Position numbers and translations under genes: made by a program. From Caballeronia sp. TF1N1 (lineage in GTDB: Bacteria; Pseudomonadota; Gammaproteobacteria; Burkholderiales; Burkholderiaceae), in the NCBI RefSeq assembly GCF_022878925.1, contig NZ_CP084628.1, positions 1,054,001 through 1,118,000 on the forward strand: a stretch of 64,000 nt of DNA. Reading direction: 5' to 3'. The stretch's first letter is position 1. Each line of letters opens with the position of its first letter. Below the pieces are notes generated by a model. That model saw nothing but the letters and a program-made list of their open reading frames with translations, was not told the DNA's origin and did not search any database. Positions 43,421 to 51,875 of this stretch are shown piece after piece.

Positions 43421-44956
43421 ATGACGAAAACTATCGATGTAACCGAGCTGACGGTCGAACAAGTCCAGGCCGGCTTTGCGAGCGGCGCGTTCACGTCGGA
43501 GACGCTGACGGCCGCGTTCCTCGATCGCATCGCGACCTACAACCCGCGCTACGTGGCGCTCAACTTCCTGAACCCCGCCGCGCTCGACGATGCCCGCGAG
43601 ATCGACCGCCGCCGCGCCGCTGGCGAGGCTCTCGGGCCGCTCGCTGGCGTGCCGGTCGTGGTCAAGGACACGATGGACATGGCAGGCTTTCCGACGACCG
43701 GCGGCTGGACGCTGCTCTACAGCAAAACGGGCGGCGTGGACCTGATGCCATCGACGGATTCGCCGGTCGTCGCCCGCATGCGCGCGGCGGGCTGCGTGAT
43801 CCTCGGCAAGACCAACGTGCCGGTGCTGAGTGCCACCGGCTCGCACGCCAACGATAGCTGGGCGGGTCCGACGCTCAATGCCGTCGATACCGCGTTCATG
43901 CCGGGCGGCAGCAGCGCCGGCACGGCCACCGCCGTGGCGGGCAGCATGGCGGTGCTTGGTCTCGCGGAAGAAACGGGCGGTTCGATCCAGAATCCGGCGT
44001 CGGCGCAGGCGCTCGTCGGCATCAAGCCGACCTTCGCGCTCGTGCCGAATGCAGGCGTGATGCCGCTTGCGGGCAGCACGCGCGATGTCGTCGGTCCGAT
44101 CGCCCGATGCGTACGCGATGCCGCGCTTACGCTCGATGTACTGGCCGGATTCTCGGCGGAAGATTTGAAGACGGTGGCGGGCGTCGGCATGAAGCCCGCT
44201 GGCGGCTATGCCGCGGGACTGCGTGAAGATGCGCTCAAGGGCAAGCGTCTAGGCTTGTACGGACCGGGATGGCGGGATCGCGCGTTGTCGGAAGAGACGC
44301 ATCACTTGTACGAGCGCGCGCAGGCGGAACTCGAAGCGCGCGGTGCGGTGCTCGTCGACGATCCCTTCGCCGGCAGCGGCTTCGCGGCACTCGGCATGCC
44401 CGCGCCGGGCTCCGATTACTTCGACGCGCGCGGCATGGAAAGCCTGCCCTACGACATGCAGAAGTACCTCGAACGCCTGGGACCCGGCAACACCATCACG
44501 ACATGGACGCAATTCGTCGAAGCGACGCGCGCCGAAGATCCGTTCGGCGCAACGGGCGTGCTGACCTATATGTCGAGCCTGCCCGACATGGCCGCCAATC
44601 TGCGCGATGCAGCCGCGCCGCCTGTCATCGATGCCTTCTATGCGTTGCGCGAAACCTATCTCGCCATCTTCGAAGACGTGATGACGAAGCACGCGCTCGA
44701 CGGCCTCGTATTCCCGCAATTGCGCGACGCCTTGCCGCCGCGCGAGGGGATCGAGACGCTGCACGAGACCACGGTCTGCGAAATCAACATCGCCGGATTG
44801 CCGGGCGTGACCATTCCCGCCGGCTATTACGAATCGGGTTCGCCGTTCAACCTGATCTTCGTGGGACGGCGCTTCAGCGAGCCGGCGCTGCTCGCCATGG
44901 CTTACGATTACGAGGTCGCCGGACGTCATCGGCGCGTCCCCGAACTGACCGCTTGA
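43421..44956 (+). CDS. Amidase-signature-family hydrolase linked to the amide importer
   Basis: This 511-residue amidase has the Lys of VVVKDTMDMAG, cis-Ser of PGGSSAGTA and the nucleophile Ser in ETGGSIQNPAS, so the Ser-Ser-Lys triad is intact although the usual D in DTGGS is E. The gene follows the importer and precedes a DeoR regulator, so it most probably hydrolyses the imported amide to a carboxylate and ammonia or an amine. ATG 43421 (MTKTIDVTEL) is used; the frame extends upstream into the ATPase gene. The exact amide is unknown. Confidence 0.88.
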   Translation: MTKTIDVTELTVEQVQAGFASGAFTSETLTAAFLDRIATYNPRYVALNFLNPAALDDAREIDRRRAAGEALGPLAGVPVVVKDTMDMAGFPTTGGWTLLYSKTGGVDLMPSTDSPVVARMRAAGCVILGKTNVPVLSATGSHANDSWAGPTLNAVDTAFMPGGSSAGTATAVAGSMAVLGLAEETGGSIQNPASAQALVGIKPTFALVPNAGVMPLAGSTRDVVGPIARCVRDAALTLDVLAGFSAEDLKTVAGVGMKPAGGYAAGLREDALKGKRLGLYGPGWRDRALSEETHHLYERAQAELEARGAVLVDDPFAGSGFAALGMPAPGSDYFDARGMESLPYDMQKYLERLGPGNTITTWTQFVEATRAEDPFGATGVLTYMSSLPDMAANLRDAAAPPVIDAFYALRETYLAIFEDVMTKHALDGLVFPQLRDALPPREGIETLHETTVCEINIAGLPGVTIPAGYYESGSPFNLIFVGRRFSEPALLAMAYDYEVAGRHRRVPELTA

Positions 44957-44996
44957 GGAGCGCGCGAGAGACGAGGCAGTTTCCAGTAACGAGACC

Positions 44997-45746
44997 ATGT
45001 CCGAGCACCGCTACCAAGAAATTCTCACCCGCCTTCGCGACGAGGGCCGCGTTTCGGTTACGCCGCTCGCGAAGATACTGGACGTCGCCGAGGAAACCAT
45101 CCGGCGCGATCTGAAGGAACTGGAGCAAAGCGGCTTGCTGCGCCGCATCTACGGCGGCGCCGTGTTGCCACGGCTCGATGTCGAGCGGCCCGTGACCGAA
45201 CGCGGCAAGGTCAATGTAAAGGGGAAGGCGCGCGTGGCGGAACTTGCGGAACCGCTCATTGAAGACGGCATGTCGGTGTTCATCGACTCGGGCACGACGA
45301 CCATTGCGTTCGCGCGGCGGCTGATCGGCCGTAACGTGACGGTGACGACCAACTCCATCAACATCGCGCTCTTGCTCGGCACGAGCGTGAGCCGCGTCAA
45401 CCTTACGCCGGGCATGTTGCGCGGCAAGGACAACGCGCTAGTGGGTTACGAGACGCTCGCTTATGCAAGACGCTTTTTTTACGATGCCGCGTTCATGGGC
45501 ATCGCGGCGTGCGACCTGAAGCACGGCTGGATGGACTACGAGGAACACGAGTCCAATTTGCGTGGCGTGCTCAAGTCGCAGACACGTCATTCGGTGATTC
45601 TCGCGGATATCGACAAGTTCGGGCGCGAAGCTTATCTCAACACCTTTCCCATTTCCCAACCTGTCACGGTGGTGTGCGACCGCGCGCCGCCCAAGCCTTT
45701 CATGGATAAATTCGCCGAGCATGACATCACAATCATTCATGCCTGA
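44997..45746 (+). CDS. DeoR/GlpR-family transcriptional regulator
   Basis: The 249-residue protein has an N-terminal DeoR winged helix (RYQEILTRLRDEGRVSVTPLAKIL, shortened here to its start RYQEILTRL, then EETIRRDLKEL) and a C-terminal sensor domain with IDSGTTTIAFA and the SINIALLLG segment, which bind phosphorylated sugars or related effectors in this family. It lies 40 bases after the amidase and overlaps the carbamoylase gene by 26 bases. It probably controls this operon. A phosphorylated effector would agree with the two kinases downstream. Confidence 0.9.
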   Translation: MSEHRYQEILTRLRDEGRVSVTPLAKILDVAEETIRRDLKELEQSGLLRRIYGGAVLPRLDVERPVTERGKVNVKGKARVAELAEPLIEDGMSVFIDSGTTTIAFARRLIGRNVTVTTNSINIALLLGTSVSRVNLTPGMLRGKDNALVGYETLAYARRFFYDAAFMGIAACDLKHGWMDYEEHESNLRGVLKSQTRHSVILADIDKFGREAYLNTFPISQPVTVVCDRAPPKPFMDKFAEHDITIIHA

Positions 45747-47028
45747 GGCGCTCGGCGCGGGTGAACCGGGTACGCTTGCGGCCTTGCTGACGCGCTTTGC
45801 CGCGTTCGGCGGCTTGAAGACGGGCGGCGTCACGCGCCTCTGTGCGAGCGCGGCAGACGGCGCGGCGCGCGATGCCTTCGCCACGCTGCTTCGCGATGCC
45901 GGCGCGCATGTCGTCACCGATGCGGTGGGCAACCAGTTCGGCGTTTTCACCCTGACCGACGCGGCCGATGCGCCGCTCGTCATGATGGGTTCGCATCTCG
46001 ACAGCCAGCCGCGCGGCGGACGCTTCGACGGTGTGCTGGGCGTGCTTGCCGCGTTCGAGGCGGGCCGCCGGCTGATGCTGGCCAAGCGCGCGGGCGCATC
46101 CTTCAACGCCAACTTCTGCGCGGTGAACTGGACGAACGAGGAGGGCGCGCGCTTTCGTCCGAGCCTGCTTGGCAGCGGCACGTTCACCGGCAAGATCGCC
46201 GTGGCCGATGCCCTCGCCAGTATCGACGACGACGGCGTGACGCTCGGCGCAGCGCTTGCCGCCATCGGTCATGACGGCGTGGATGCGCCGCCGCCCGTGC
46301 CCGCGTGCTATGTCGAAATGCATGTGGAGCAAGGCGGTTTGCTCGAAGCCGAATCGGTGCCTGTCGGTGTGGTGACGCGCAACTGGGGCGCCGCGAAGAT
46401 GGACGTGCGCTTCACGGGCGAGCAGGCGCACACGGGGCCCGCCAAGATGCACGCGCGGCGCGACGCGCTCTTCGCTGCGTCACAGTTGATCTGCGACGTG
46501 CGCGCCATCGCGGACGAATGGCCGGAGCGCATCCATACGTCTGTCGGCAGGCTCGTCGTGCAGCCGAACTCGCCGAACGTGGTGCCGGCGCAAACCGACT
46601 TGTCCGTGGAACTGCGCGCCGTGGATAACGCCATTCTTCGCGAAGCCGAAGCGCGCATTCTCGCGTGCATCGACGAAGCCGCGAAGCGCGCAAACGTGGG
46701 CGTGCAAATCCTGAGCCGCACGAGCCGGCCGATCCGAGAACTGCCGCCCGCAGTGGGCAATCTCGTGCGGACTTGCGCGCGGGCGGCGGGCGTGCAGAGC
46801 CGCGACATCGACACTATTTCGGGCCACGACGCGTTGAGCCTGCTCGATGTCTGCCCGACCGGGCTCATGTTCGTGCCGAGCGTGGGCGGCATCGCGCATA
46901 ACGAGAACGAAGAGACGCATGGCGAGGACCTCGACACGGGCATGACCGTGCTCATGGGCGCGGCGTACCGCTTGTGTGTATCGCGCGGCGATCCGGTCGC
47001 GGCGGCCGCCTGGGAGCCTCGGCGATGA
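45721..47028 (+). CDS. M20-family N-carbamoyl-L-amino-acid hydrolase/allantoate amidohydrolase-like
   Basis: The 435-residue zinc enzyme shows the hydantoinase/carbamoylase branch of M20: GSHLDSQPRGGRFDGVLGV, VNWTNEEGARF, and CYVEMHVEQGG, each containing metal or substrate ligands, with a C-terminal SGHDALSLLDVCPTG and a HNENEE segment. Family members remove carbamoyl groups or act on ureidoglycolate and allantoate. The start is ATG 45721, with ATG 45739 as an alternative, both overlapping the DeoR gene. It overlaps the first kinase gene as ATGA. The substrate may be an N-carbamoyl compound made by, or parallel to, the amidase. Confidence 0.88.
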   Translation: MTSQSFMPEALGAGEPGTLAALLTRFAAFGGLKTGGVTRLCASAADGAARDAFATLLRDAGAHVVTDAVGNQFGVFTLTDAADAPLVMMGSHLDSQPRGGRFDGVLGVLAAFEAGRRLMLAKRAGASFNANFCAVNWTNEEGARFRPSLLGSGTFTGKIAVADALASIDDDGVTLGAALAAIGHDGVDAPPPVPACYVEMHVEQGGLLEAESVPVGVVTRNWGAAKMDVRFTGEQAHTGPAKMHARRDALFAASQLICDVRAIADEWPERIHTSVGRLVVQPNSPNVVPAQTDLSVELRAVDNAILREAEARILACIDEAAKRANVGVQILSRTSRPIRELPPAVGNLVRTCARAAGVQSRDIDTISGHDALSLLDVCPTGLMFVPSVGGIAHNENEETHGEDLDTGMTVLMGAAYRLCVSRGDPVAAAAWEPRR

Positions 47029-47981
47029 ACACGACCGCGCGCGAGCGCAACCCCGCCGAAGTGGCGGCCAGAGCGGCCGAAGCGGCAATCGCCTCGATCG
47101 ATGCATGGCGCGGTGGCGACGTACGCCACGAACCCGCGTTTGCGCCGGTCATGTCGCCGATGCATCGCGGCGTGTCGCATAGCGCCTGGCGCGTGCGCGT
47201 GGACAACAGCGCGACCTTCTTCATGAAAGTGGCGCACGGCGATCTGACAGAATCCATCGATACCGGCGCGTCGTTTCTTGCGGCGCGAGCGGCGGCATCG
47301 CTGGGCATCGCGCCGGCGGCGCACTACGTGAGCGAAGCGCACGGCGCGACCGTCTTCGACTTTCTCGATGACGGCTGGCGCACCGCGCATCTCGACGATC
47401 TCGCACAACCCGCCACGCTCGACGCGCTCCTGCAAGCGAAGCGCGCCATCCATTCGCTGCCTGCGTTTTCGCGCACGACGAACGTTTTCGAGCGTATCGA
47501 GCATCTTGCCGAAGGCATGCCGTTGACGCCGGATCAGGTGTCATGGGTCGATCTCGCGGGCGACTTGCGCACGGCAATCGACGCGGCCGGTGCCGACGTT
47601 CGCCCTTGCCACGCGGACGGCGTGACATCGAACGTCATGCTGCACGACGATGGCGCGCTCATGCTGGTGGACTTCGACGAAGCCGCGAACACCGATCCCG
47701 CGTTCGACCTGGCCGTCACGTTGAATGAAGTGCTTGGCTTCGGACACGACTGGATGCAGGCCATCGAAATGTCGATGGGCGCCGCCTCGGAACGCATGCT
47801 CGCGCGCTGCCGCGCCTATGCGTTCGCCGACGACTTGCGCTGGGGCTTGTGGGGCATGCGCATGGACCGCGACTCGCCGCGCCGCAACGTCGAGTTCCTC
47901 AAGTATGCGCAATGGCGGTTGCTGCGTTGCTCCATGGCGCTGCCGCGCTGGAACCTCGACGCCGCGCCGGCATCGATTTGA
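47025..47981 (+). CDS. Choline/aminoglycoside kinase-like phosphotransferase (first of pair)
   Basis: The 318-residue protein has the APH fold. Its catalytic loop is CHADGVTSNVML near residue 205, matching H-x-D-x4-N, and its magnesium loop is LVDFDEAANTDPAFDLA. Related enzymes phosphorylate choline, ethanolamine, thiamine or aminoglycosides. The ATG at 47025 overlaps the carbamoylase stop as ATGA, excluding the upstream extension. It lies six bases before a second, related gene. A small alcohol or amine released by the hydrolases is the likely acceptor. That is inference. Confidence 0.82.
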   Translation: MNTTARERNPAEVAARAAEAAIASIDAWRGGDVRHEPAFAPVMSPMHRGVSHSAWRVRVDNSATFFMKVAHGDLTESIDTGASFLAARAAASLGIAPAAHYVSEAHGATVFDFLDDGWRTAHLDDLAQPATLDALLQAKRAIHSLPAFSRTTNVFERIEHLAEGMPLTPDQVSWVDLAGDLRTAIDAAGADVRPCHADGVTSNVMLHDDGALMLVDFDEAANTDPAFDLAVTLNEVLGFGHDWMQAIEMSMGAASERMLARCRAYAFADDLRWGLWGMRMDRDSPRRNVEFLKYAQWRLLRCSMALPRWNLDAAPASI

Positions 47982-47987
47982 GAGGTC

Positions 47988-48935
47988 ATGCTCATGCAGA
48001 TCAAGACGATTGGCGCCGCCGCGTGCGACGCCGAGCGCGAGGTGGAAGCGGTGCTTGCAAGGATCGAACCGTGGTCGGGTCGCGCGTTGCGCTATGCGCC
48101 CGTGTTGGGCGGCATCAGCAACACGAACTGGCGCGTGTGGGTCGACGGCGAAGCGCAAAGCTATTTCGTCAAGGTGCCGGGCCGGGGCACGGAGCAGTTC
48201 ATCGACCGCAAGGCTGCGTTTGCCGCAAGCCGGCTCGCGGAGCAGATCGGCATTGGTCCGCGTCTTTACGACTATGCTTTCGAGCAGGGCGTGGAGATCA
48301 ACGACTTCGTCGAAGGCCGCGCGACCTGCTCGAACCGCGACTTTCTGGAGCGCAACGTGCGCGCTTCGGTCATGCACGCGTATCGCACGCTGCACGGCGC
48401 GCCGCCATTGCCGCTCACGAAGACCATTTTCGATCTGATCGATGAACACGTCGCGCAAGTGCATGAAGTAGGCGGCACGCTGCCCGCCGACTTCGCGCTG
48501 ATTCACGCGCGCTATCGCGAGGCGCGCGCGGCGCTGGAGTCATCGGGACTGGATATCGTGCCGTGCTTCAACGATCCCATGCCGGGCAATTTTCTGCGCG
48601 ACGATGCGGGTACGATCTTGCTTATCGACTACGAATACGCATCGAATAACGACCGCTGTTATGACATCGGCGCGCTCTCCGGCGAGATGTTCTTCACGGC
48701 CGACGTGGAAACGGAACTGGTCGAGACATACTTCGGCCGCGTGAGCAACGACGTCATGGCACGCGTCACCGTGCACAAGGCGCTCGCCGATATCAAGTGG
48801 GCCACTTGGTCCATGTTGCAGAACGAGATCTCCACGCTCGATTTCGACTACGCCAAATACGGCGCGTGGAAGTTCATGCGCGCGCGCTCGGTGATCGAGG
48901 CGCCGCATTGGCAAGACTGGTTGCGCAGTCTTTGA
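47988..48935 (+). CDS. Choline/aminoglycoside kinase-like phosphotransferase (second of pair)
   Basis: This 315-residue relative of the preceding gene has GGISNTNWRVWVDG near the N terminus, a catalytic loop CFNDPMPGNFL and a magnesium loop LIDYEYASNNDRCYDIG, which is the choline-kinase type. The usual His before Asn-Asp is replaced by Phe, while the catalytic Asp and Asn are kept. ATG 47988 or 47994 may be the start. It ends the operon and is followed by a bidirectional hairpin. Two non-identical kinases side by side could act on different intermediates or form a heteromer. Confidence 0.82.
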   Translation: MLMQIKTIGAAACDAEREVEAVLARIEPWSGRALRYAPVLGGISNTNWRVWVDGEAQSYFVKVPGRGTEQFIDRKAAFAASRLAEQIGIGPRLYDYAFEQGVEINDFVEGRATCSNRDFLERNVRASVMHAYRTLHGAPPLPLTKTIFDLIDEHVAQVHEVGGTLPADFALIHARYREARAALESSGLDIVPCFNDPMPGNFLRDDAGTILLIDYEYASNNDRCYDIGALSGEMFFTADVETELVETYFGRVSNDVMARVTVHKALADIKWATWSMLQNEISTLDFDYAKYGAWKFMRARSVIEAPHWQDWLRSL

Positions 48936-48969
48936 AGAAAGTCGTCGAGCGTTACGACCGTCCAAAAGA

Positions 48970-48993
48970 AAGGGCGTGCTCTCGCACGCCCTT
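48970..48993. terminator. Bidirectional terminator hairpin
   Basis: A ten-base-pair stem (AAGGGCGTGC with GCACGCCCTT) closes a TCTC loop between the convergent kinase operon (left) and the histidine kinase gene (right). On the minus strand it is followed by a T-rich TCTTTTGGA, so it best serves the histidine kinase transcript, but it can stop both. Confidence 0.75.
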
Positions 48994-49177
48994 CAAGTCG
49001 CCACGCAGCGAATCAGACTTTTGACAACCCCCTGGGACTGCAGCGCTTTATGTGATCGACGATCGCCTGAATCAGCGGCAGTCTCTTGCACAATCAATCC
49101 GTGACCAGATTAACGACCGAAAGGTCGCGGACTTGAGAAAACTTGCGAACGCCGGTTCGAAATTCAACGCTCAAGTT

Positions 49178-51361
49178 TCACGCATGGCGTGACGATAGCG
49201 CCACGCCCTTGAGCAACATGTCCAGATCGTCCGCGTTGAACGGCTTCGACAGCACGGCGACACCGAGGCGTCGCGCCTGTTCGAGATGCTCCGCATAACC
49301 CGTCATCAGCGTCACGGCCTGCTTGGGGCGTTGCCGCTTGATCCATTCGACGAGGCCGATGCCATCGCAAGTTCCGGGCATCTGGATGTCGGACAGAACG
49401 AGGTCGAATTCGAGGCCTTCTTCCAGCACCTTCAGCGCGGCATCGCCGGAAGGCTCGTGGCGCGCGCTCCAGCCGAGCACATCGAGAACGGCGACGAGCC
49501 CCGCCGCCACTTCCTCGTTGTCTTCGACGAGCAGGATGGTGGACTTCGCGCCGCCCGGTTCGATGGCACCCTCGCGCTCCGCCGGAGATGCTTCCGTGAC
49601 GCCCGCCGTCCAGTGCGGAAGGTAGAAGAAGATCGTGGTGCCGCGCCCGACATCGGTTTCCACGCGTGCCTTGCCGCCCGCCTGTTCGGCCATGGCGAGC
49701 ACTTGTGCAAGGCCGAGCCCGGTTCCCGCGCCAGCCTGCTTGGTGGTGAACAACGGCTCGAACGCGTGCTGGGCGACTTCTCGCGTCATGCCGGTGCCGC
49801 TGTCCTGGCAGGAGAATTCGACATACTCGCCGGCTTCGAGCTCGTAGCGCCCTTGGGATAACGCCACGTTCCTGCAGCGAACGATAAACGTGCCGCCTTG
49901 CGGCATCGCGTCCTTCGCATTGACCGCGATGTTGATGATCGCCGAAGTGATTTCCGATGGATCGACCTTGATCGGCCATGACGCCTCCGCCACTTCGATC
50001 TGCACGGCGACCTTGCTGCTTACAGCCGAGCGGATCAGCGCCTCGGTTTCGAGCAGCCACGCGCCCGGTAGCAGGGTCTGCATCTGCAACGGCTGTCGGC
50101 GCGCCACGCTCATGAGACGGCGCGCGAGCGCCCGCGCGCTCGTGGAGGCGCGCTCCACTGCATCGATCTCGTTCTTGACGCCGTTGTAGTTCTTGCGCCG
50201 GACGATCTCCATGTTGGCCGTCACGACCATCAGCAGGTTGTTGAAGTCATGGGCGACGCTCGCGACGAGATTGCCGAGCGCGCCCATGCGCTGCATCTTG
50301 CGCGTGGCTGCTTCCGCCGAGCGGCGCCGCGACAGCTCGCGCCGCCAGTTCTGCCAGGAGGTTTCCTCCGCGCGAAGACGCCGCAGCGAAAACACGATCA
50401 GCACGCACAGACACATGCAAGGAATCAGCGCGACGGCCACGAGGGACATGTCGTCGCGCAGCCAGTTGCTGACCACATCGTCGATTGCGTAGCCGGCGGA
50501 AACGTAGACGGGGTACTGACCGGCGCGCCGGTACGCGAGCATCTTGCGGGTGCCGTCCAGCGGCGAATCGATCTTGATGATGCCCTGTTCCGCCCCTCGC
50601 GCGAACGCGGCCGCGAGAGGCTCGTGCTTCGGTGGCGGGTTCGCCAGGCGTGGCGCGGGCAGGCGAAGCAGAATGCCGCCATCGGCGCGATAGAGGCCGA
50701 CCGTCAACGCAGGCGTCTCGGCGATGAGCCGCTGATAGAACTGCAGCAAGTAGGAGCGATGCAGGGAAACGACGATGGCGCCGAGAAAGCGCCCGTCGGG
50801 AGCGGTCCGGGCGGCGAGCGTGTTCACGATATCGGTGCCCTGAACGCGGCCGCGCTCGGGCAGCGAGACATAGAGCTGCGAGGAGGCCGCGCGCGTCGCC
50901 ATGAAGTCGCCGCGGTCGCCGATAGAGACGTCGGGCGTCGGGGAGAAGCGGCTGCTGACGATCAACTGGCCGTTTTTATCGACGATGGAGAGTGCGACGA
51001 CCTGCGGATGATTGGCGACGAGCGCTTCGAGTTTCCTGTGCAGGCTTGCCTGTTCGCGCAGAATCTGCCGCTCGTCAGCCGTTCCGACCACGTCCTGGAC
51101 GCGCGAGATGAGGTCGCGGTTCGAGTCGAGCAGATTGGTGAGTTTGCCTTCCGCGACCCACGCCAGCCGATTGAGTATCTCCGACTGCTCCGCGACCGCA
51201 CGTTCGTAGGTGTAGTAGGCGTAAAGCGCCGACAGACTTAGCGGCACGACCACCGAGGCGGTCAGCGCGAGGACGAGCCGCCGGCGGGCAGCCCTGAAAT
51301 TGAGCGGAGGAAACGAAACCCGGTCCGACGGGTCGGAATGTTGAGTCGCGAACTCAGTCAT
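49178..51361 (-). CDS. Membrane hybrid sensor histidine kinase with C-terminal receiver domain
   Basis: The 727-residue protein has a first membrane helix near residue 30, a periplasmic Cache-like sensor domain of about 240 residues, and a second helix near residue 310. The kinase part has the phosphoaccepting His in ASVAHDFNNLL, an N box (NIAVNAKDAMPQGG), a CQDSGTGM G1 box and GAGTGLGLAQV G2 box. The C-terminal receiver has VEDNEEV, the phosphorylated Asp in LVLSDIQMPG and the Lys of LSKPFN. The HDFNN type often works without a separate dimerisation domain. No partner regulator is adjacent; it is divergent from a diguanylate cyclase gene. Confidence 0.92.
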   Translation of the reverse strand: MTEFATQHSDPSDRVSFPPLNFRAARRRLVLALTASVVVPLSLSALYAYYTYERAVAEQSEILNRLAWVAEGKLTNLLDSNRDLISRVQDVVGTADERQILREQASLHRKLEALVANHPQVVALSIVDKNGQLIVSSRFSPTPDVSIGDRGDFMATRAASSQLYVSLPERGRVQGTDIVNTLAARTAPDGRFLGAIVVSLHRSYLLQFYQRLIAETPALTVGLYRADGGILLRLPAPRLANPPPKHEPLAAAFARGAEQGIIKIDSPLDGTRKMLAYRRAGQYPVYVSAGYAIDDVVSNWLRDDMSLVAVALIPCMCLCVLIVFSLRRLRAEETSWQNWRRELSRRRSAEAATRKMQRMGALGNLVASVAHDFNNLLMVVTANMEIVRRKNYNGVKNEIDAVERASTSARALARRLMSVARRQPLQMQTLLPGAWLLETEALIRSAVSSKVAVQIEVAEASWPIKVDPSEITSAIINIAVNAKDAMPQGGTFIVRCRNVALSQGRYELEAGEYVEFSCQDSGTGMTREVAQHAFEPLFTTKQAGAGTGLGLAQVLAMAEQAGGKARVETDVGRGTTIFFYLPHWTAGVTEASPAEREGAIEPGGAKSTILLVEDNEEVAAGLVAVLDVLGWSARHEPSGDAALKVLEEGLEFDLVLSDIQMPGTCDGIGLVEWIKRQRPKQAVTLMTGYAEHLEQARRLGVAVLSKPFNADDLDMLLKGVALSSRHA

Positions 51362-51875
51362 GAAACACCCCGGTCACGCTAAGGGGAGTCATCCGACGCC
51401 GGCACATGTTTGCGCGAAACATCGATTCAAATTCCTTGGCGGTGGCGCGCCCGCGACCTCCTCCCCGTATCACGCCTGGTTTCTAGCTGCGGATGTTCGC
51501 TCCGCTAAGCTTGCTCGCATCGTGCCGAAGGGGGCTTTGTCAGGCGAACGGGAAAGGTCTGGACGTCATAAGACGTACCTACTATTTCATAATACTCATA
51601 CGGTTGATGGTAGCACGGCTTGTTGCCGACTTAATTGCCTGTGGTTTTTTGATTGCTGAACGGCAGCGGAATGGCCGTGGCGCTTGGCTCGGGCTCCGGT
51701 AAACTCCGCGTTCATCGTTTGGCCGGCACGGGCTCAAAAGTTGCGCAATCTGGCCGTAAACCTTTATGCGAGCCGCGCGGACAGCGAGCAGAAGTCCGCT
51801 AAACCGGCTCTTTAGCAACGAATAAGAAAGCGAGTCGTCGAGCGTCGCGTGGCGGGGTTCGGCAGGAGAGAATCG
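51362..51875. promoter_or_regulatory. Divergent region between hybrid kinase and diguanylate cyclase genes
   Basis: About 510 bases separate the two divergent starts. The middle (about 51570-51660) is AT-rich, with CATAATACTCAT and TTTTTTGATTGC, and probably holds promoters. AGGAGA lies before TTG 51876. No gene, repeat or RNA was recognised here. Confidence 0.4.
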
